Source: Tatumella sp. JGM118
GTDB taxonomy: Bacteria; Pseudomonadota; Gammaproteobacteria; Enterobacterales; Enterobacteriaceae
NCBI RefSeq assembly: GCF_018257515.1
Contig: NZ_JAERJR010000006.1
Location: forward strand, 1-64,000
Direction: 5' to 3'
Length of the DNA stretch: 64,000 bases
In this document: positions 47,914-57,669 of the stretch, piece after piece
Position numbering within the stretch: position 1 is the first letter of the stretch
Layout: the number at the start of each line of letters is the position of its first letter
The notes under the pieces: model-generated
What the model was told of the DNA's origin: nothing
Seen by the model: only the letters and a program-made list of their open reading frames with translations
Databases searched by the model: none
Position numbers and translations under genes: made by a program

Positions 47914-48372
47914 CTGACGTCTATGTGCGATCCGTTTCATTATCCGAAAGCGGATATCGTGGTTCTGAACGGTAATCGCTGGGAAATCGAGCATGGCTTC
48001 AGGGAGATGAAGCAGCACATGCTGAATAATGAACTGCTGCTGAGAAGCAAAAAGCCGGAGCTGGTACAGCAAGAATTGTGGGGAGTGGCACTGGCGTATA
48101 ATTTACAGTGCGTTATGGTGGCTCAGATGGTATATAGCCTTAAAAATATAGAGCCTCATTAGCTGGGCTTTAAGCAGGCGGCACTGTATCTGACCGGGCA
48201 ACTGAGTCTGTTGCCGGCGGTTGCACAGGGACGAATACCGAAGATGATAAATGAAATAATGGCGATGGCGGAAAGCTTCGTATTATCTATCCGGCGGCAA
48301 AGTCATTATCCAGTGTTGGTAAAAAAGAAGCCACAGCGCTATCCGCTGCGGCATTCTCAAAAGCTTAACTGA
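47914..48372 (+). pseudogene. IS4-family transposase C-terminal remnant
   Basis: Starts directly at the IS3 end. It contains the IS4 signature NRWEIEHGFREMKQHMLNNE and KKPELVQQELWGVALAYNLQ, an in-frame TAG at about 48160, then a readable C-terminal tail (RIPKMINEIMAMAESFVLSI) up to 48372. The catalytic Glu of the YREK-like motif is retained, but the first two-thirds of the gene are absent. It lies beside the cdi immunity gene. Confidence 0.82.
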
Positions 48373-48405
48373 CAAGCAGTAGGCTTTTTGGGACGAGATT
48401 TTTTT

Positions 48406-48708
48406 TCACTTTAATGTCCTTAGCAATTCGTCCATTAATTCAGAAGCATCTTGTTTGTAGTCTGATTCCCAACGATTTTTCCAGTCAGTGGGCCGGCCTT
48501 CATTTTCCCATTCAGACAGAGCAAGTGCATTGATAATTTCCAGCTCAAACCATATTTGGTGGTAATTATCCCTGCTGTGCTTATCCTCAAACAGCTCATT
48601 CAACTGAGGTAAATTTTCCGCATAACTGACGAACCTCGCAAAACTGACGACATCATTTAGTGAGCTACGTGCGTATTCACAGATATCATTTTTCTTATTT
48701 ATCGCCAT
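48406..48708 (-). CDS. cdiI: Putative CDI immunity protein CdiI
   Basis: 100-residue acidic, helical protein whose ATG overlaps the 3' end of cdiA by 14 bp. This is where cdi loci encode the specific immunity protein. The sequence has an acidic C-terminal half (KNRWESDYKQDASELMDELL) suited to binding a basic nuclease toxin. No named family is recognised; the assignment rests on position and size. IS remnants lie immediately after it, as often seen at the variable end of cdi loci. Confidence 0.75.
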   Translation of the reverse strand: MAINKKNDICEYARSSLNDVVSFARFVSYAENLPQLNELFEDKHSRDNYHQIWFELEIINALALSEWENEGRPTDWKNRWESDYKQDASELMDELLRTLK

Positions 48709-51700
48709 ATTTAACCGTGACCACCCTACCAGATTTGTTGGTAACTACAGATATTTTACTCTCAGGATCAAAATGAACTGTTGTTTCGCCTCGACTGGGC
48801 GTTGATTTACCATTTTTGATCGTATCTTCGACAACAGAAGGTGTTATTCCTCTATCCTGCATTCTGTCTAAGGCGTGACCAGAATATTCTCTATTACTGA
48901 TCGTACCTGGCTGATTTCTTACAGGTTGATAAGAGGGATTGCTTGGTTGATTCATCGGATTGCGCTTACTTCCCATTGGGAGAGTAGCAGAGACATCGTC
49001 ACTAGCTTTATTAATCAGCTTCGATGCTTCAGCCACATCGCCTTTCTTCAGCGCCGTTTCTGCTGCCTTTAATACCTTTCCTGCCGCATCCCCTGCACCA
49101 GGAATTATACCGATTGCAGCAGCAAGGTAATCAATCGCCGACTGCGCTTCCGCGAAGCTTTTGATATCACCCACGACAGGCACGAAGTCAGCGCCAAGTG
49201 ACACTGTTTCTTTCAGCTGCTCACGCCGCTCATCATACATCTTCACCGAACAGGCTTCAGCGCTCATGCCGCCGCAGTTTGCCTTCTTATAACGCTCGTT
49301 TTCCGCCTCAACGTACTCACCGGCCTTCTGTTCCACCGTCTTGCCTTCAGACTGTGCCTGCACAATATCACCCAGCGAGTTATTCTCCACCGCATTTTTA
49401 CCCGTCTGTGCACCGGAAACCGCGTCGGCGGTGCTGTTGCCGGTCAGGCCGCCGGCGAGGCCTGCGGCCAGTGTGCCGAGTGCGGATATCGTCTGTTTCT
49501 CTGTTTCCGTGAGTTCACTGATCGTTTTACCCGGATATAACCGAGCCATTACCTGTTTTGCCATCAGCTCTCCGCTGACTGCGCCTGCGGCACCGGCCAG
49601 TGCATTGTTACCGGCCGCATAGGAGGTGACGGCTCCGACAACCGCATGGGCTATCGCTTGCGCCTGCGGGTTGCCGTCGGTCAGTTTATGGATCTGTTCT
49701 GCCAGATACGGCGATGCCGCGCCACTGACCGCCTGCCCGATATTACCTCCGGCCAGTCCCTGGACTGCGGCGGTGGCGGCCTGGATTCCCTGCTGCAGGG
49801 CGCTGCCGGTGCCGTAGGATGACATCGCGGTGTTAAACGCCTGATCGGCTATCTGTTTTTCGGTAGGGGAGAGATTGCCCTGACCGGCCAGTTGTTCTCT
49901 GGCGGCCTGAAGGGCTGCCGGGTCTTTTTTCGCTTTCTCCCCGGCTATCTGACCCTGCGTCCGCGCAATATCCGCCGCCTGATTACCAATCTCGCCAATC
50001 AGTTGCGCTTCTTTCAGCCGGTTCTGCTCTTTCTCTTTATCAAAGATGGGGGAGAGCGTCTGGCTGGCATGTGCGACATCGCGGCTTAGTTCCTCCGTAT
50101 CCTGCGTCTGATGCTCCTTATTCCGCAGGGTGAGGGTACCTTCTGATACCGCCGACCGGGTAGTGGAACTGTCGTTGCCACGGCTGTTAACGCCCGTCAG
50201 CAGGCCGTTCGCCAGGTTGCCCGCGAACTGGCCGCCCACGCTACCGCCCGTGCTTACCCCCACGCTCTGGTGCTCAACGCTGTAACCGGCACTGTTTTTG
50301 ATATCAGTGAAGCCTAACGTGCCGGTGTCGAGACTGTTACGGCTGGCATCGGCCGTCGAGCCGATCACCGCGCCGTTAAGTTGCGTATGGTCACCGACGG
50401 TGACAGTAAAGCCTCCCTTACCGGCGAAGATCCCCGTCTGTTCCTGCACGCTTTGGTAAGTACTGTGCATATTATCGCGGCTCAGGTTGACCGAAATAGC
50501 GGGGCCGTTGGTGCTTACGCTGCCGCCGGCACTGGCATTCTGCTGTTTCGAATCGTAGTTATCGGTATCCTGCTCGCTGGTCAGGGTCAGGTGACGCCCT
50601 GCGTCCAGCGTCACTTTTTCACCGCCGATCTGCGCACCGGTAAGGGTCGTGTCACGGCCGCTGCGCAGGGTCAGCTGATTTCCGGCATTGATAACGGTTT
50701 CATTATGGCGGGTGCCGTTGCCGCTTTCGCTGCCTTTGCCTTTATTGACGCTGGCATTAAGCGATAATCCGATACCGCCCTGACCGGCATCGATCCCCAC
50801 GCCCACAGACGTGCCGTGGCTCTCATTTTTGCCTTCAAGCGTCTGGCTTTCCAGCGCAGAAAAGAGGTTAACGTCCCGCGCCGCCCCCAGGTTCATATCC
50901 TTGCCGGCCTGTAACCGGCTGCCCTGAACGTTAATATCGGTGCCGGTCGCGTTTATCGTCAGGTTGTTCCCTGCGGTCAGCGTACTGCCCTGGCTCCGGT
51001 TCTGCGTGCTGGTCTGTGTGGATGTTGATGACTGACGGCCATACGACAGGTTAACGCCTGCCATGCTGCCGGGACGGCTGCCCGTCGCATCAGCCAGCGA
51101 AACGGCCTGCGCCGCCTGTACGCCGCTCAGAGCCGCCTTCATTCCCTGCAGGGCGGCCAGCCTGCCACTGCTCTCTGTACCGGCATCACTGGCGGCAGAC
51201 ACTGCAGTGTTTATCGCGCTGCCGACCGTCCCGGAAAGTGCCAGCGTCAGGCCACTCTGTTTCTGTTCTGTGGAGTGCGTTTGCGAGCTCTGGTGATCTG
51301 CCGCCAGCAGGCTGACGTGTTTACCGGTCAGATTCACATCGCTGGCTGCCAGCACGTCTGAACCTTGCGTGGTCAGCCCGTTCCCTGCCGTCAGAGTAAC
51401 GCTGCCCCAGGTACTGCCGACGGTACTGCCCGTGCTGCTCAGGGTGTTGCCGTCATCGGTGGTTTTCAGGCTGCGGGTGCCGAGGCTTACGCCGATGCCG
51501 CCCGTGCCGGAAAGGCCAGATTTTTTCTCGCTGTAGAAATGCGATTCCTGGTGCTCTGTGGCTGCCGCCAGAATATTCAGATCATTCCCTGCAGTCAGAC
51601 TGACGTCCTGCGTACCCGCCACACTGCTGCCGGTGACCGTCAGGTCATGCCCGGCGCTCAGGCTGATACGCTCACCCTCCAGCCGGCTGCCCCCGACGGT

Positions 51701-54700
51701 CTGGTTGCTGAAACTGTCCCGCACTTCGGTGGTGGTTTTGGACATCAGGCCGCGGTTACCGGTGGCTTTAAAGTGCTGATCAAACGTTTCGGTATCGGTG
51801 CCGTGGCGGAGGCTGATGTCATCACCGGCCGTCAGGCTGAGCTGTTGCCCGGCGGATAATTTCCCGGCGGTCACATCGATATTCCTGCCGGCATCCATGC
51901 GGATATCCCCGCCACCGGCTACCTCACTGCCTGTCTGCTGACTGGCGGACTGGTGCAGCCAGTTTTCCCCCCACTGAAGGTTATCTGTGCTGCCGGTGGT
52001 CACCGTGTTCAGACTAATGTCCCGACCGGCGATAATCGACGTACTACCGCCATCCCCCTGGTGACTCACCTGCGCGGCGGTCAGGCTGACATCTCGACCG
52101 GCTTGTAATACCATCGCCCCCTCCGGATGCTGAACACTGAAACCGGCCACCCGGTCAATCGTGGTCCGGACAAAATCACCCCCGGCACTTTCTGCGCTGC
52201 GCGTGGTGGTAAGGGCGTTAATGTCCCGCCCGGCAAGCAGAGAGAGGGTCTGGTTGCCCGAGAACAGGCCGCCCGTATTGCTGATATCGGTACGGGCCTG
52301 CACCGCGACAGCATTCCCCTGAATCAGACCGCCCTGTTGGATGATATTCTCCGCCAGCATTCGGGTATTTTGCTGTGCGGTGATCTGTCCGCTATTGTTC
52401 AGGTCACCGCTCAGCGTCAGGCTGACGTTTTTACCGGCCAGCAGTGCGCCACTGCCGTCCAGGTCACCCGCCTGCAGCCGTGCATACACCTGCGGCACCA
52501 GCACCTGCTGTGTACTGCCATCGGCAAGCTGAACGGTTTGCGTCACCAGCCAGACCATATTGCCGGTTATCAGCTTCATCTGCTCTGCGGACAGGGCAAC
52601 GCCGGGGGTCAGATGATACTTCTGACCGAAGGCGATACCTTCGGTCATCAGCGCTTTGTACTGCTCTTCATCATTTTTCGCCCCCTGCAGATAGCGCTGT
52701 CCCGTCAGGGCAAGGATCTGTTCTCCGATAAGCCGCTGTTCATAATAACCATCGCCCAGACGTTTCAGCACATTGTCAGGATTACGGGTGAAGGCATCCA
52801 ACATGTAATCGGAACCCAGCCATTTTTTCTTATCGGTAAAGCGCGGATCGGTTTCCACCAGAAACGGGCTGTTATTTTCAGGATGGGTGCGGAACAGGCT
52901 GTTATCCGGCAGGCGGGTGTCGGGCCCGACCCCGCGAATAACGCTGCCCGGTGATTCTGTCGTTACCTCGAACGTTTTACCGGCGGGCAGGGGCACGGCA
53001 CCCGGCACCCCGGGATCGACACTGTCTGCCCCGGGCAGGGGAGTCAGCTCATCTGCCTGCCGGAGTTCGCCGCTGATCTCGCTGCCCTGATGGTCAGTTA
53101 CATTCAGGCCGCTGCCTTGCCCGTGGGTATATTCCTCTACCGTACCGGGTTTCAGGGTAATGGCCTGAATGATCGCCGGGGGCCGATAATCCGAGATTTT
53201 CACTCTGGAGGAGTCAGTGCTATGACTCTGCTGATGACGGGAGTAAAAAATGGCTTTACCGGCATCGGTTATCTCCCGGTGGCCTTCGGCGTCCACGTTA
53301 TTGAGGGTACTTCCCTGCAGTGCCAGCGCGCCACCGGCGACAATCCGGCTCTTGTCATTGAGTACCTGTCCGGCATTGATGCTGAGGTTCCCCCCGGAGC
53401 GGATGTTCGCCGGGTCGCTCTCTTTGATCCGGTCTTCCGTAATGGTGCGGGTGTAAGCGAAATGGGTAAAGCGGTCCCCGTCGGTGGTGTTACAGATAAC
53501 CCCTTCAATACAAAGCGTATTGACCTCATCCTGATAAATATAGATGGTGTAATCTTTATCGTTATAACGAACGCCATTGTGCAGGCGTGAGACCTCGTAC
53601 TCAGAAATCGCTTCCTGAGAAACCAGTACTTTTTCCAGCGTCAGGTGGTCGTTGATATTGTTGATGCCGGCAATGTTCAGGGTCATATCCCCGGCAGATT
53701 CGATCGTCGCACTGTGGTTATTCAGCACCGCAGCCTGGCCGGTCGCCTGTCCGTCGGCATTGAGGGCACCGCCGATGGCCATCTCCCCGTCGCTGTAGAT
53801 CAGGGAATGATCGCGGTTATTAATGGTGGTGGCTCCGATATCCAGCCGTTGCCGCGCCGCGAGGGTGGCCGCCTGTCCCTCCTGCCCAAGGTTGTTGAGC
53901 GTACCGGCACCGATGGCCAGCACATCCCCGTAGAGTCGACCGCTGCCGGTATTACTAACGGTCTGTCCGTTGATCCGGGTGTAAACCCCGTCAATCAGGC
54001 CATAGTTCGTCAGGCTCTGCTTTGCATTCAGTTGCGTGGTCCCGGCGTTGATTTCCGCCGTTGCATCATTGACGATATCGTTCGCCGTCAGCGTCAGGGC
54101 ATTACCCGCCCGCATCAGCGACGCATTCGTCAGGTTCCCCCCGGTGGTCAGGTTAAGGTCACCACTTGCCTCGACGGTACCGGTATTCATAAAGGTCTGC
54201 GTCAGGTTAAGTGTCAGGTCACCCAGCGAGAGCAGGTGGCCGTCGCCGGTCAGGGTATCGGCGGTCATCGTCAGCTGCTTGCCCGCCTCAGCCTCACCGT
54301 CGCGGTTGATGATTTGCCGGGCCTGCGCGCTAAGGCTCTGTTGTGTACTCAGCAGACCGGCGCGGTTATTCAGCACGTTGCTGAGCGTCAGCCCCATCGC
54401 ATCGCGGGTCAGGATCTGCCCGTTGCTGTTATCCAGGTCGCCGGCCTTAAGGGTCAGTGTCTCCGCGCGGATCCCCAGCCCGTCCTCCCGGGTATTCTGA
54501 TTAAGCACCTGCACGGCATTAAGGGTGACATTAACTGCTCCCTGTATCAGCCCCGTACTATTATCCAGCACCGATTGCGCCACACTGAGCACCATATTCC
54601 CCAGTGAGCGGATGTGCCCCTGACGGTTATCGAGTGACGGAGGCATCAACTCCGGTGACGTCTGACCGGCAGGCAGGCCCGTCGGTGGGTTACCGGCTAC

Positions 54701-57532
54701 GCCGGTGATGACGGTCATCGCTTCACCGGAGGCCAGTAATCCCTGCTGATTATCCACGGTCGCGGTAGTCAGCGTCATGTCACGGCTGCTGATGATTGTG
54801 CCTTGCGTATTTTCCAGCGCACCGGTATTCAGAGTCAGGTTCCCCTGGCTGATGATACCGCCAGTGTCACCGCTGCGCTGATTACTCAGTAATGCCCCGT
54901 GGGTATCAAGCAGCAGGTCCTTAGCACTGCGGATCAGGCCGCCGTCATTGTTTTGTATGCTCCGCCCGGAGATCGAAAGGTGGCCCTGTGCTGAGAACCG
55001 GCCATCGTTATTATTGAGCGAAGAGGTTTGCAGGGAGGCATCGCCGCCACTCAGGATGTTACCGTGGCGGTTGTCCAGCTCACCACTATGAATAGCCAGT
55101 TCCCCGGTCGCAATCATCTGCCCGGCAGAGTGATTATCGACAGGCTGGTTATGGGTCGTCAGATTCAGATTTCCACCGGATTGCAGCAGGCCGCCCTGAT
55201 TGTTCAGGGCACCGCTGTTCAGAGACAACGCCTGTTGGATCAGCCATTTTCCGGCCTGATTGTTAACAGCCCCGCTGGTGGCGGTCAGTGATTTCGCCGC
55301 AATAAGCCCGTTATGGTTATCGATATCTCCGGTGATGAGTTTTATGCTGCCGTCACTGATAATACCGCCCTGATCCCCGCTGTCAGCATTGAGCAGGGCG
55401 TGGCCCCGGCTGTTAAGCGTTAATGCTGCGCCTGACTGGATCAGGCCGCCGCGGTTATCCACCGCATCGCTCAGTGAGGTTAACTCTCCCCCGGCGGCGA
55501 TAATACCGGCACGGTTATTCAGTTCTCCGCCGGGGAGCAGTTGCAGAGTCGTGTCACTGGTGGCGATCAGTTGTCCCTGCCGGTTATCCAGTGCTGCCGC
55601 GGTCAGCGACAGTGCGCCTTTTGAAAACACTTCACCATGCTGGTTATCGAACCGGCCGGTGATCTCCAGGCGCATCAGCCCGTTACCACTTTGTATCATC
55701 CGGCCTGAATGGTGTGATAGCGCATCGGTACTGAGCGTAATCCCCGCCGCCTGGGTCAGCGCGTTATCCAGGCCGAGTACCGACCCGCTCAGACTCAATG
55801 CCCCGTTACTGATGATCTTCCCATGTTCGCCGTCTGTCCGGCCGGTGGTGATCATCAGCTGGCCGTCTCCGGCATGTAAAATCGTCCCCTGCTGATTGTT
55901 CAGCGTCCCGCTGGTTAAGGTCAGATTACGGCTGTTAGTGGCGAGGTTGCCTTCGCGGTTATCAATGCCTCCGGCATGTACCAGCTGCAGATCCCCGGTT
56001 CCCGTTTGCTGCACAGTCCCTTTCCGGTTGGATAGCCGGTTGGCTGTCAGGTGAAGCTGACCCGCGGCGAGCGTACCACCGTCGTTGTTAAGCGTTCCCC
56101 GGGTGCTGGCCGTCAGCTGATGGGTGGCGGAAAGACGGGCGTCAGTGGTAAGGATATCTCCCTCACTGGCCTGCAATAACAGGCTGTCGCCATAGGTCTG
56201 GCTGCCTGCGATATCGAGTGATGTGGCACTGGCGGTCAGTTTGCCGGCAGCTATATTCTGTCCGCTGGCCTGTAATTCGCCGTGGCTGGTCAGCGTTAAC
56301 TCTCCGGAGGAACCGAGGGTACCGTCACCGGCGATCCCGGCGGCGAGTACGCTTTTCTTCCCGCTGTGGATCCCGGCAGCCACAATGCGGGTATCCGCCC
56401 CTGCGGCGATAATGCCGGTATTACTCAGGCTGGCCTGACTGGTGATGTCCGTCCGGCCTGCGGCATAGACGGTTCCCTGATTCATCAGCGTCGCCGATGA
56501 TGCCAGTTGCACCTTCTGCGACGCGTTGATGGAGCCGCTGTTAGTCAGGGTGCCATCGGCATTGATGACAACATCACCGGCTGTCGCACCCAGTGCCCCC
56601 GCATTATGCACACCCACGCCGGATTCGGTGCCCAGCAGGCGAATTTTTTGGGCATACATCCCGCCCAGTTGTGAAACATCCACCGCCAGCAGTGGCCGGA
56701 GGCTGCCATCATCGGTTTTTTTATCAATGCGCTGGTGTGCGGCATCGACCTGATTACGCCCGGTCGTCACGTTCAGTGCCTTCGCCCAAATCCCGGCGTT
56801 CACTTTTACGGCGCGGGAGATCAGGTCAGTGCTATCCTGACGGCTGCTGTCCAGCCCGTAGCCCTGAATAACAATCTCGCCCCGGTTAACGTCATACCCC
56901 GTCAGCTGCCCTTTCTCCATCAGCACCTGACCGGTGGTCAGGGTGGCGCGGTTAGCGTTAATAAAGCCGCACCCGTCACAGGTGATCCCCGCAGGGTTGG
57001 CGATGACCACCTGCGCCTTACGCCCGGCGACTTCAATAAACCCGTTGAGCTGACTGGGGGCGCGCGCATTCACTTCGTTGAGGATGATCTTCGCTTCGCC
57101 TCTTGCCAGCCACGGATTGCCGTTAACCATGCCGGCTATTTGCGTTTGGGTGCTGGCGTGTGAGTTATTGAGCACCACGCCTTTACTGTCCACATCGAAC
57201 TGACGATAAACGTTGCGTGATACACCGCCTGCACCCGGGGTCTGTATATTGACCTGCGGTGTACCGTTAGCGGTGTTGATTATGGTCGGCTGCTGACTGC
57301 CCGGGGCATGGCCATCCGCGACGATCCCCGCCTGAACGGGCTGGACCGCCCCCTGAGCCAGCAGCAAGGCAAAACACAGGCGGTGCAGTTTTCCTGTTAT
57401 CTGCCTGAGGGCAGGGCGGGGGCGGGCGGAAGGCGACGACGTTCCTGCGCGGCCTGAACCTGCAATATCCGGCACAACCATCAGCAAACCGCGTGCTTTG
57501 TTGAAAACAATACGGTAGAGATTCTTATTCAT
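48695..57532 (-). CDS. cdiA: CdiA contact-dependent growth inhibition effector (haemagglutinin-repeat exoprotein)
   Basis: 2945-residue two-partner-secreted surface filament. It has an extended signal peptide (NKNLYRIVFNKARGLLMVV, cleaved near VQA about 69), the TPS domain (about 70-330, with NPAGITCDGCGFINANR), then a very long beta-helical FHA/haemagglutinin repeat region. The pretoxin VENN motif lies at 2715-2718. The C-terminal toxin region (2719-2945) has an acidic Cys-pair segment, hydrophobic helices (DFVPVVGDIKSFAEAQSAID) and a final domain HALDRMQDRGITPSVVEDTI resembling DUF4258-type (BECR-fold RNase) toxins. An AAGGAT site lies near ATG 57532. The toxin region is more AT-rich than the rest, as expected for a swapped module. 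It is secreted by CdiB and probably acylated by CdiC. Confidence 0.93.
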   Translation of the reverse strand: MNKNLYRIVFNKARGLLMVVPDIAGSGRAGTSSPSARPRPALRQITGKLHRLCFALLLAQGAVQPVQAGIVADGHAPGSQQPTIINTANGTPQVNIQTPGAGGVSRNVYRQFDVDSKGVVLNNSHASTQTQIAGMVNGNPWLARGEAKIILNEVNARAPSQLNGFIEVAGRKAQVVIANPAGITCDGCGFINANRATLTTGQVLMEKGQLTGYDVNRGEIVIQGYGLDSSRQDSTDLISRAVKVNAGIWAKALNVTTGRNQVDAAHQRIDKKTDDGSLRPLLAVDVSQLGGMYAQKIRLLGTESGVGVHNAGALGATAGDVVINADGTLTNSGSINASQKVQLASSATLMNQGTVYAAGRTDITSQASLSNTGIIAAGADTRIVAAGIHSGKKSVLAAGIAGDGTLGSSGELTLTSHGELQASGQNIAAGKLTASATSLDIAGSQTYGDSLLLQASEGDILTTDARLSATHQLTASTRGTLNNDGGTLAAGQLHLTANRLSNRKGTVQQTGTGDLQLVHAGGIDNREGNLATNSRNLTLTSGTLNNQQGTILHAGDGQLMITTGRTDGEHGKIISNGALSLSGSVLGLDNALTQAAGITLSTDALSHHSGRMIQSGNGLMRLEITGRFDNQHGEVFSKGALSLTAAALDNRQGQLIATSDTTLQLLPGGELNNRAGIIAAGGELTSLSDAVDNRGGLIQSGAALTLNSRGHALLNADSGDQGGIISDGSIKLITGDIDNHNGLIAAKSLTATSGAVNNQAGKWLIQQALSLNSGALNNQGGLLQSGGNLNLTTHNQPVDNHSAGQMIATGELAIHSGELDNRHGNILSGGDASLQTSSLNNNDGRFSAQGHLSISGRSIQNNDGGLIRSAKDLLLDTHGALLSNQRSGDTGGIISQGNLTLNTGALENTQGTIISSRDMTLTTATVDNQQGLLASGEAMTVITGVAGNPPTGLPAGQTSPELMPPSLDNRQGHIRSLGNMVLSVAQSVLDNSTGLIQGAVNVTLNAVQVLNQNTREDGLGIRAETLTLKAGDLDNSNGQILTRDAMGLTLSNVLNNRAGLLSTQQSLSAQARQIINRDGEAEAGKQLTMTADTLTGDGHLLSLGDLTLNLTQTFMNTGTVEASGDLNLTTGGNLTNASLMRAGNALTLTANDIVNDATAEINAGTTQLNAKQSLTNYGLIDGVYTRINGQTVSNTGSGRLYGDVLAIGAGTLNNLGQEGQAATLAARQRLDIGATTINNRDHSLIYSDGEMAIGGALNADGQATGQAAVLNNHSATIESAGDMTLNIAGINNINDHLTLEKVLVSQEAISEYEVSRLHNGVRYNDKDYTIYIYQDEVNTLCIEGVICNTTDGDRFTHFAYTRTITEDRIKESDPANIRSGGNLSINAGQVLNDKSRIVAGGALALQGSTLNNVDAEGHREITDAGKAIFYSRHQQSHSTDSSRVKISDYRPPAIIQAITLKPGTVEEYTHGQGSGLNVTDHQGSEISGELRQADELTPLPGADSVDPGVPGAVPLPAGKTFEVTTESPGSVIRGVGPDTRLPDNSLFRTHPENNSPFLVETDPRFTDKKKWLGSDYMLDAFTRNPDNVLKRLGDGYYEQRLIGEQILALTGQRYLQGAKNDEEQYKALMTEGIAFGQKYHLTPGVALSAEQMKLITGNMVWLVTQTVQLADGSTQQVLVPQVYARLQAGDLDGSGALLAGKNVSLTLSGDLNNSGQITAQQNTRMLAENIIQQGGLIQGNAVAVQARTDISNTGGLFSGNQTLSLLAGRDINALTTTRSAESAGGDFVRTTIDRVAGFSVQHPEGAMVLQAGRDVSLTAAQVSHQGDGGSTSIIAGRDISLNTVTTGSTDNLQWGENWLHQSASQQTGSEVAGGGDIRMDAGRNIDVTAGKLSAGQQLSLTAGDDISLRHGTDTETFDQHFKATGNRGLMSKTTTEVRDSFSNQTVGGSRLEGERISLSAGHDLTVTGSSVAGTQDVSLTAGNDLNILAAATEHQESHFYSEKKSGLSGTGGIGVSLGTRSLKTTDDGNTLSSTGSTVGSTWGSVTLTAGNGLTTQGSDVLAASDVNLTGKHVSLLAADHQSSQTHSTEQKQSGLTLALSGTVGSAINTAVSAASDAGTESSGRLAALQGMKAALSGVQAAQAVSLADATGSRPGSMAGVNLSYGRQSSTSTQTSTQNRSQGSTLTAGNNLTINATGTDINVQGSRLQAGKDMNLGAARDVNLFSALESQTLEGKNESHGTSVGVGIDAGQGGIGLSLNASVNKGKGSESGNGTRHNETVINAGNQLTLRSGRDTTLTGAQIGGEKVTLDAGRHLTLTSEQDTDNYDSKQQNASAGGSVSTNGPAISVNLSRDNMHSTYQSVQEQTGIFAGKGGFTVTVGDHTQLNGAVIGSTADASRNSLDTGTLGFTDIKNSAGYSVEHQSVGVSTGGSVGGQFAGNLANGLLTGVNSRGNDSSTTRSAVSEGTLTLRNKEHQTQDTEELSRDVAHASQTLSPIFDKEKEQNRLKEAQLIGEIGNQAADIARTQGQIAGEKAKKDPAALQAAREQLAGQGNLSPTEKQIADQAFNTAMSSYGTGSALQQGIQAATAAVQGLAGGNIGQAVSGAASPYLAEQIHKLTDGNPQAQAIAHAVVGAVTSYAAGNNALAGAAGAVSGELMAKQVMARLYPGKTISELTETEKQTISALGTLAAGLAGGLTGNSTADAVSGAQTGKNAVENNSLGDIVQAQSEGKTVEQKAGEYVEAENERYKKANCGGMSAEACSVKMYDERREQLKETVSLGADFVPVVGDIKSFAEAQSAIDYLAAAIGIIPGAGDAAGKVLKAAETALKKGDVAEASKLINKASDDVSATLPMGSKRNPMNQPSNPSYQPVRNQPGTISNREYSGHALDRMQDRGITPSVVEDTIKNGKSTPSRGETTVHFDPESKISVVTNKSGRVVTVKYGDK

Positions 57533-57575
57533 GACAGCATCCTTGCTATAAAATAACTGTGTGCAGCGTAATGAC

Positions 57576-57632
57576 TATTTTCTTATTCCCTGATACCGCC
57601 AGCGCACGGTGTTGCCAGGGAATAAGAAAATA
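57576..57632 (-). promoter_or_regulatory. 17-bp perfect inverted repeat upstream of cdiA
   Basis: TATTTTCTTATTCCCTG (57576-57592) and its exact complement (57616-57632) enclose 23 nt. In the operon transcript this is a long hairpin 44 nt before the cdiA start codon and 37 nt after the ail-like stop. It may act as attenuator, RNase site or mRNA stabiliser separating cdiA from the upstream genes. Confidence 0.75.
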
Positions 57633-57640
57633 CAACGCAA

Positions 57641-57662
57641 CATCCCGGCATCCACCGGGATG
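57641..57662 (-). terminator. Hairpin after the ail/lom gene
   Basis: 8-bp stem CATCCCGG/CCGGGATG with a 6-nt loop, 8 bp after the ail/lom stop on the minus strand, followed by a T-containing but not continuous tract. Possible partial terminator between ail/lom and cdiA. Confidence 0.5.
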
Positions 57663-57669
57663 CCTTAGG

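Noticed and set aside
47791-48162. Stand-alone 123-residue hypothetical protein
   Set aside because: It crosses the junction of an IS3 end and an IS4 transposase fragment, so it is an artefact of nested insertions.
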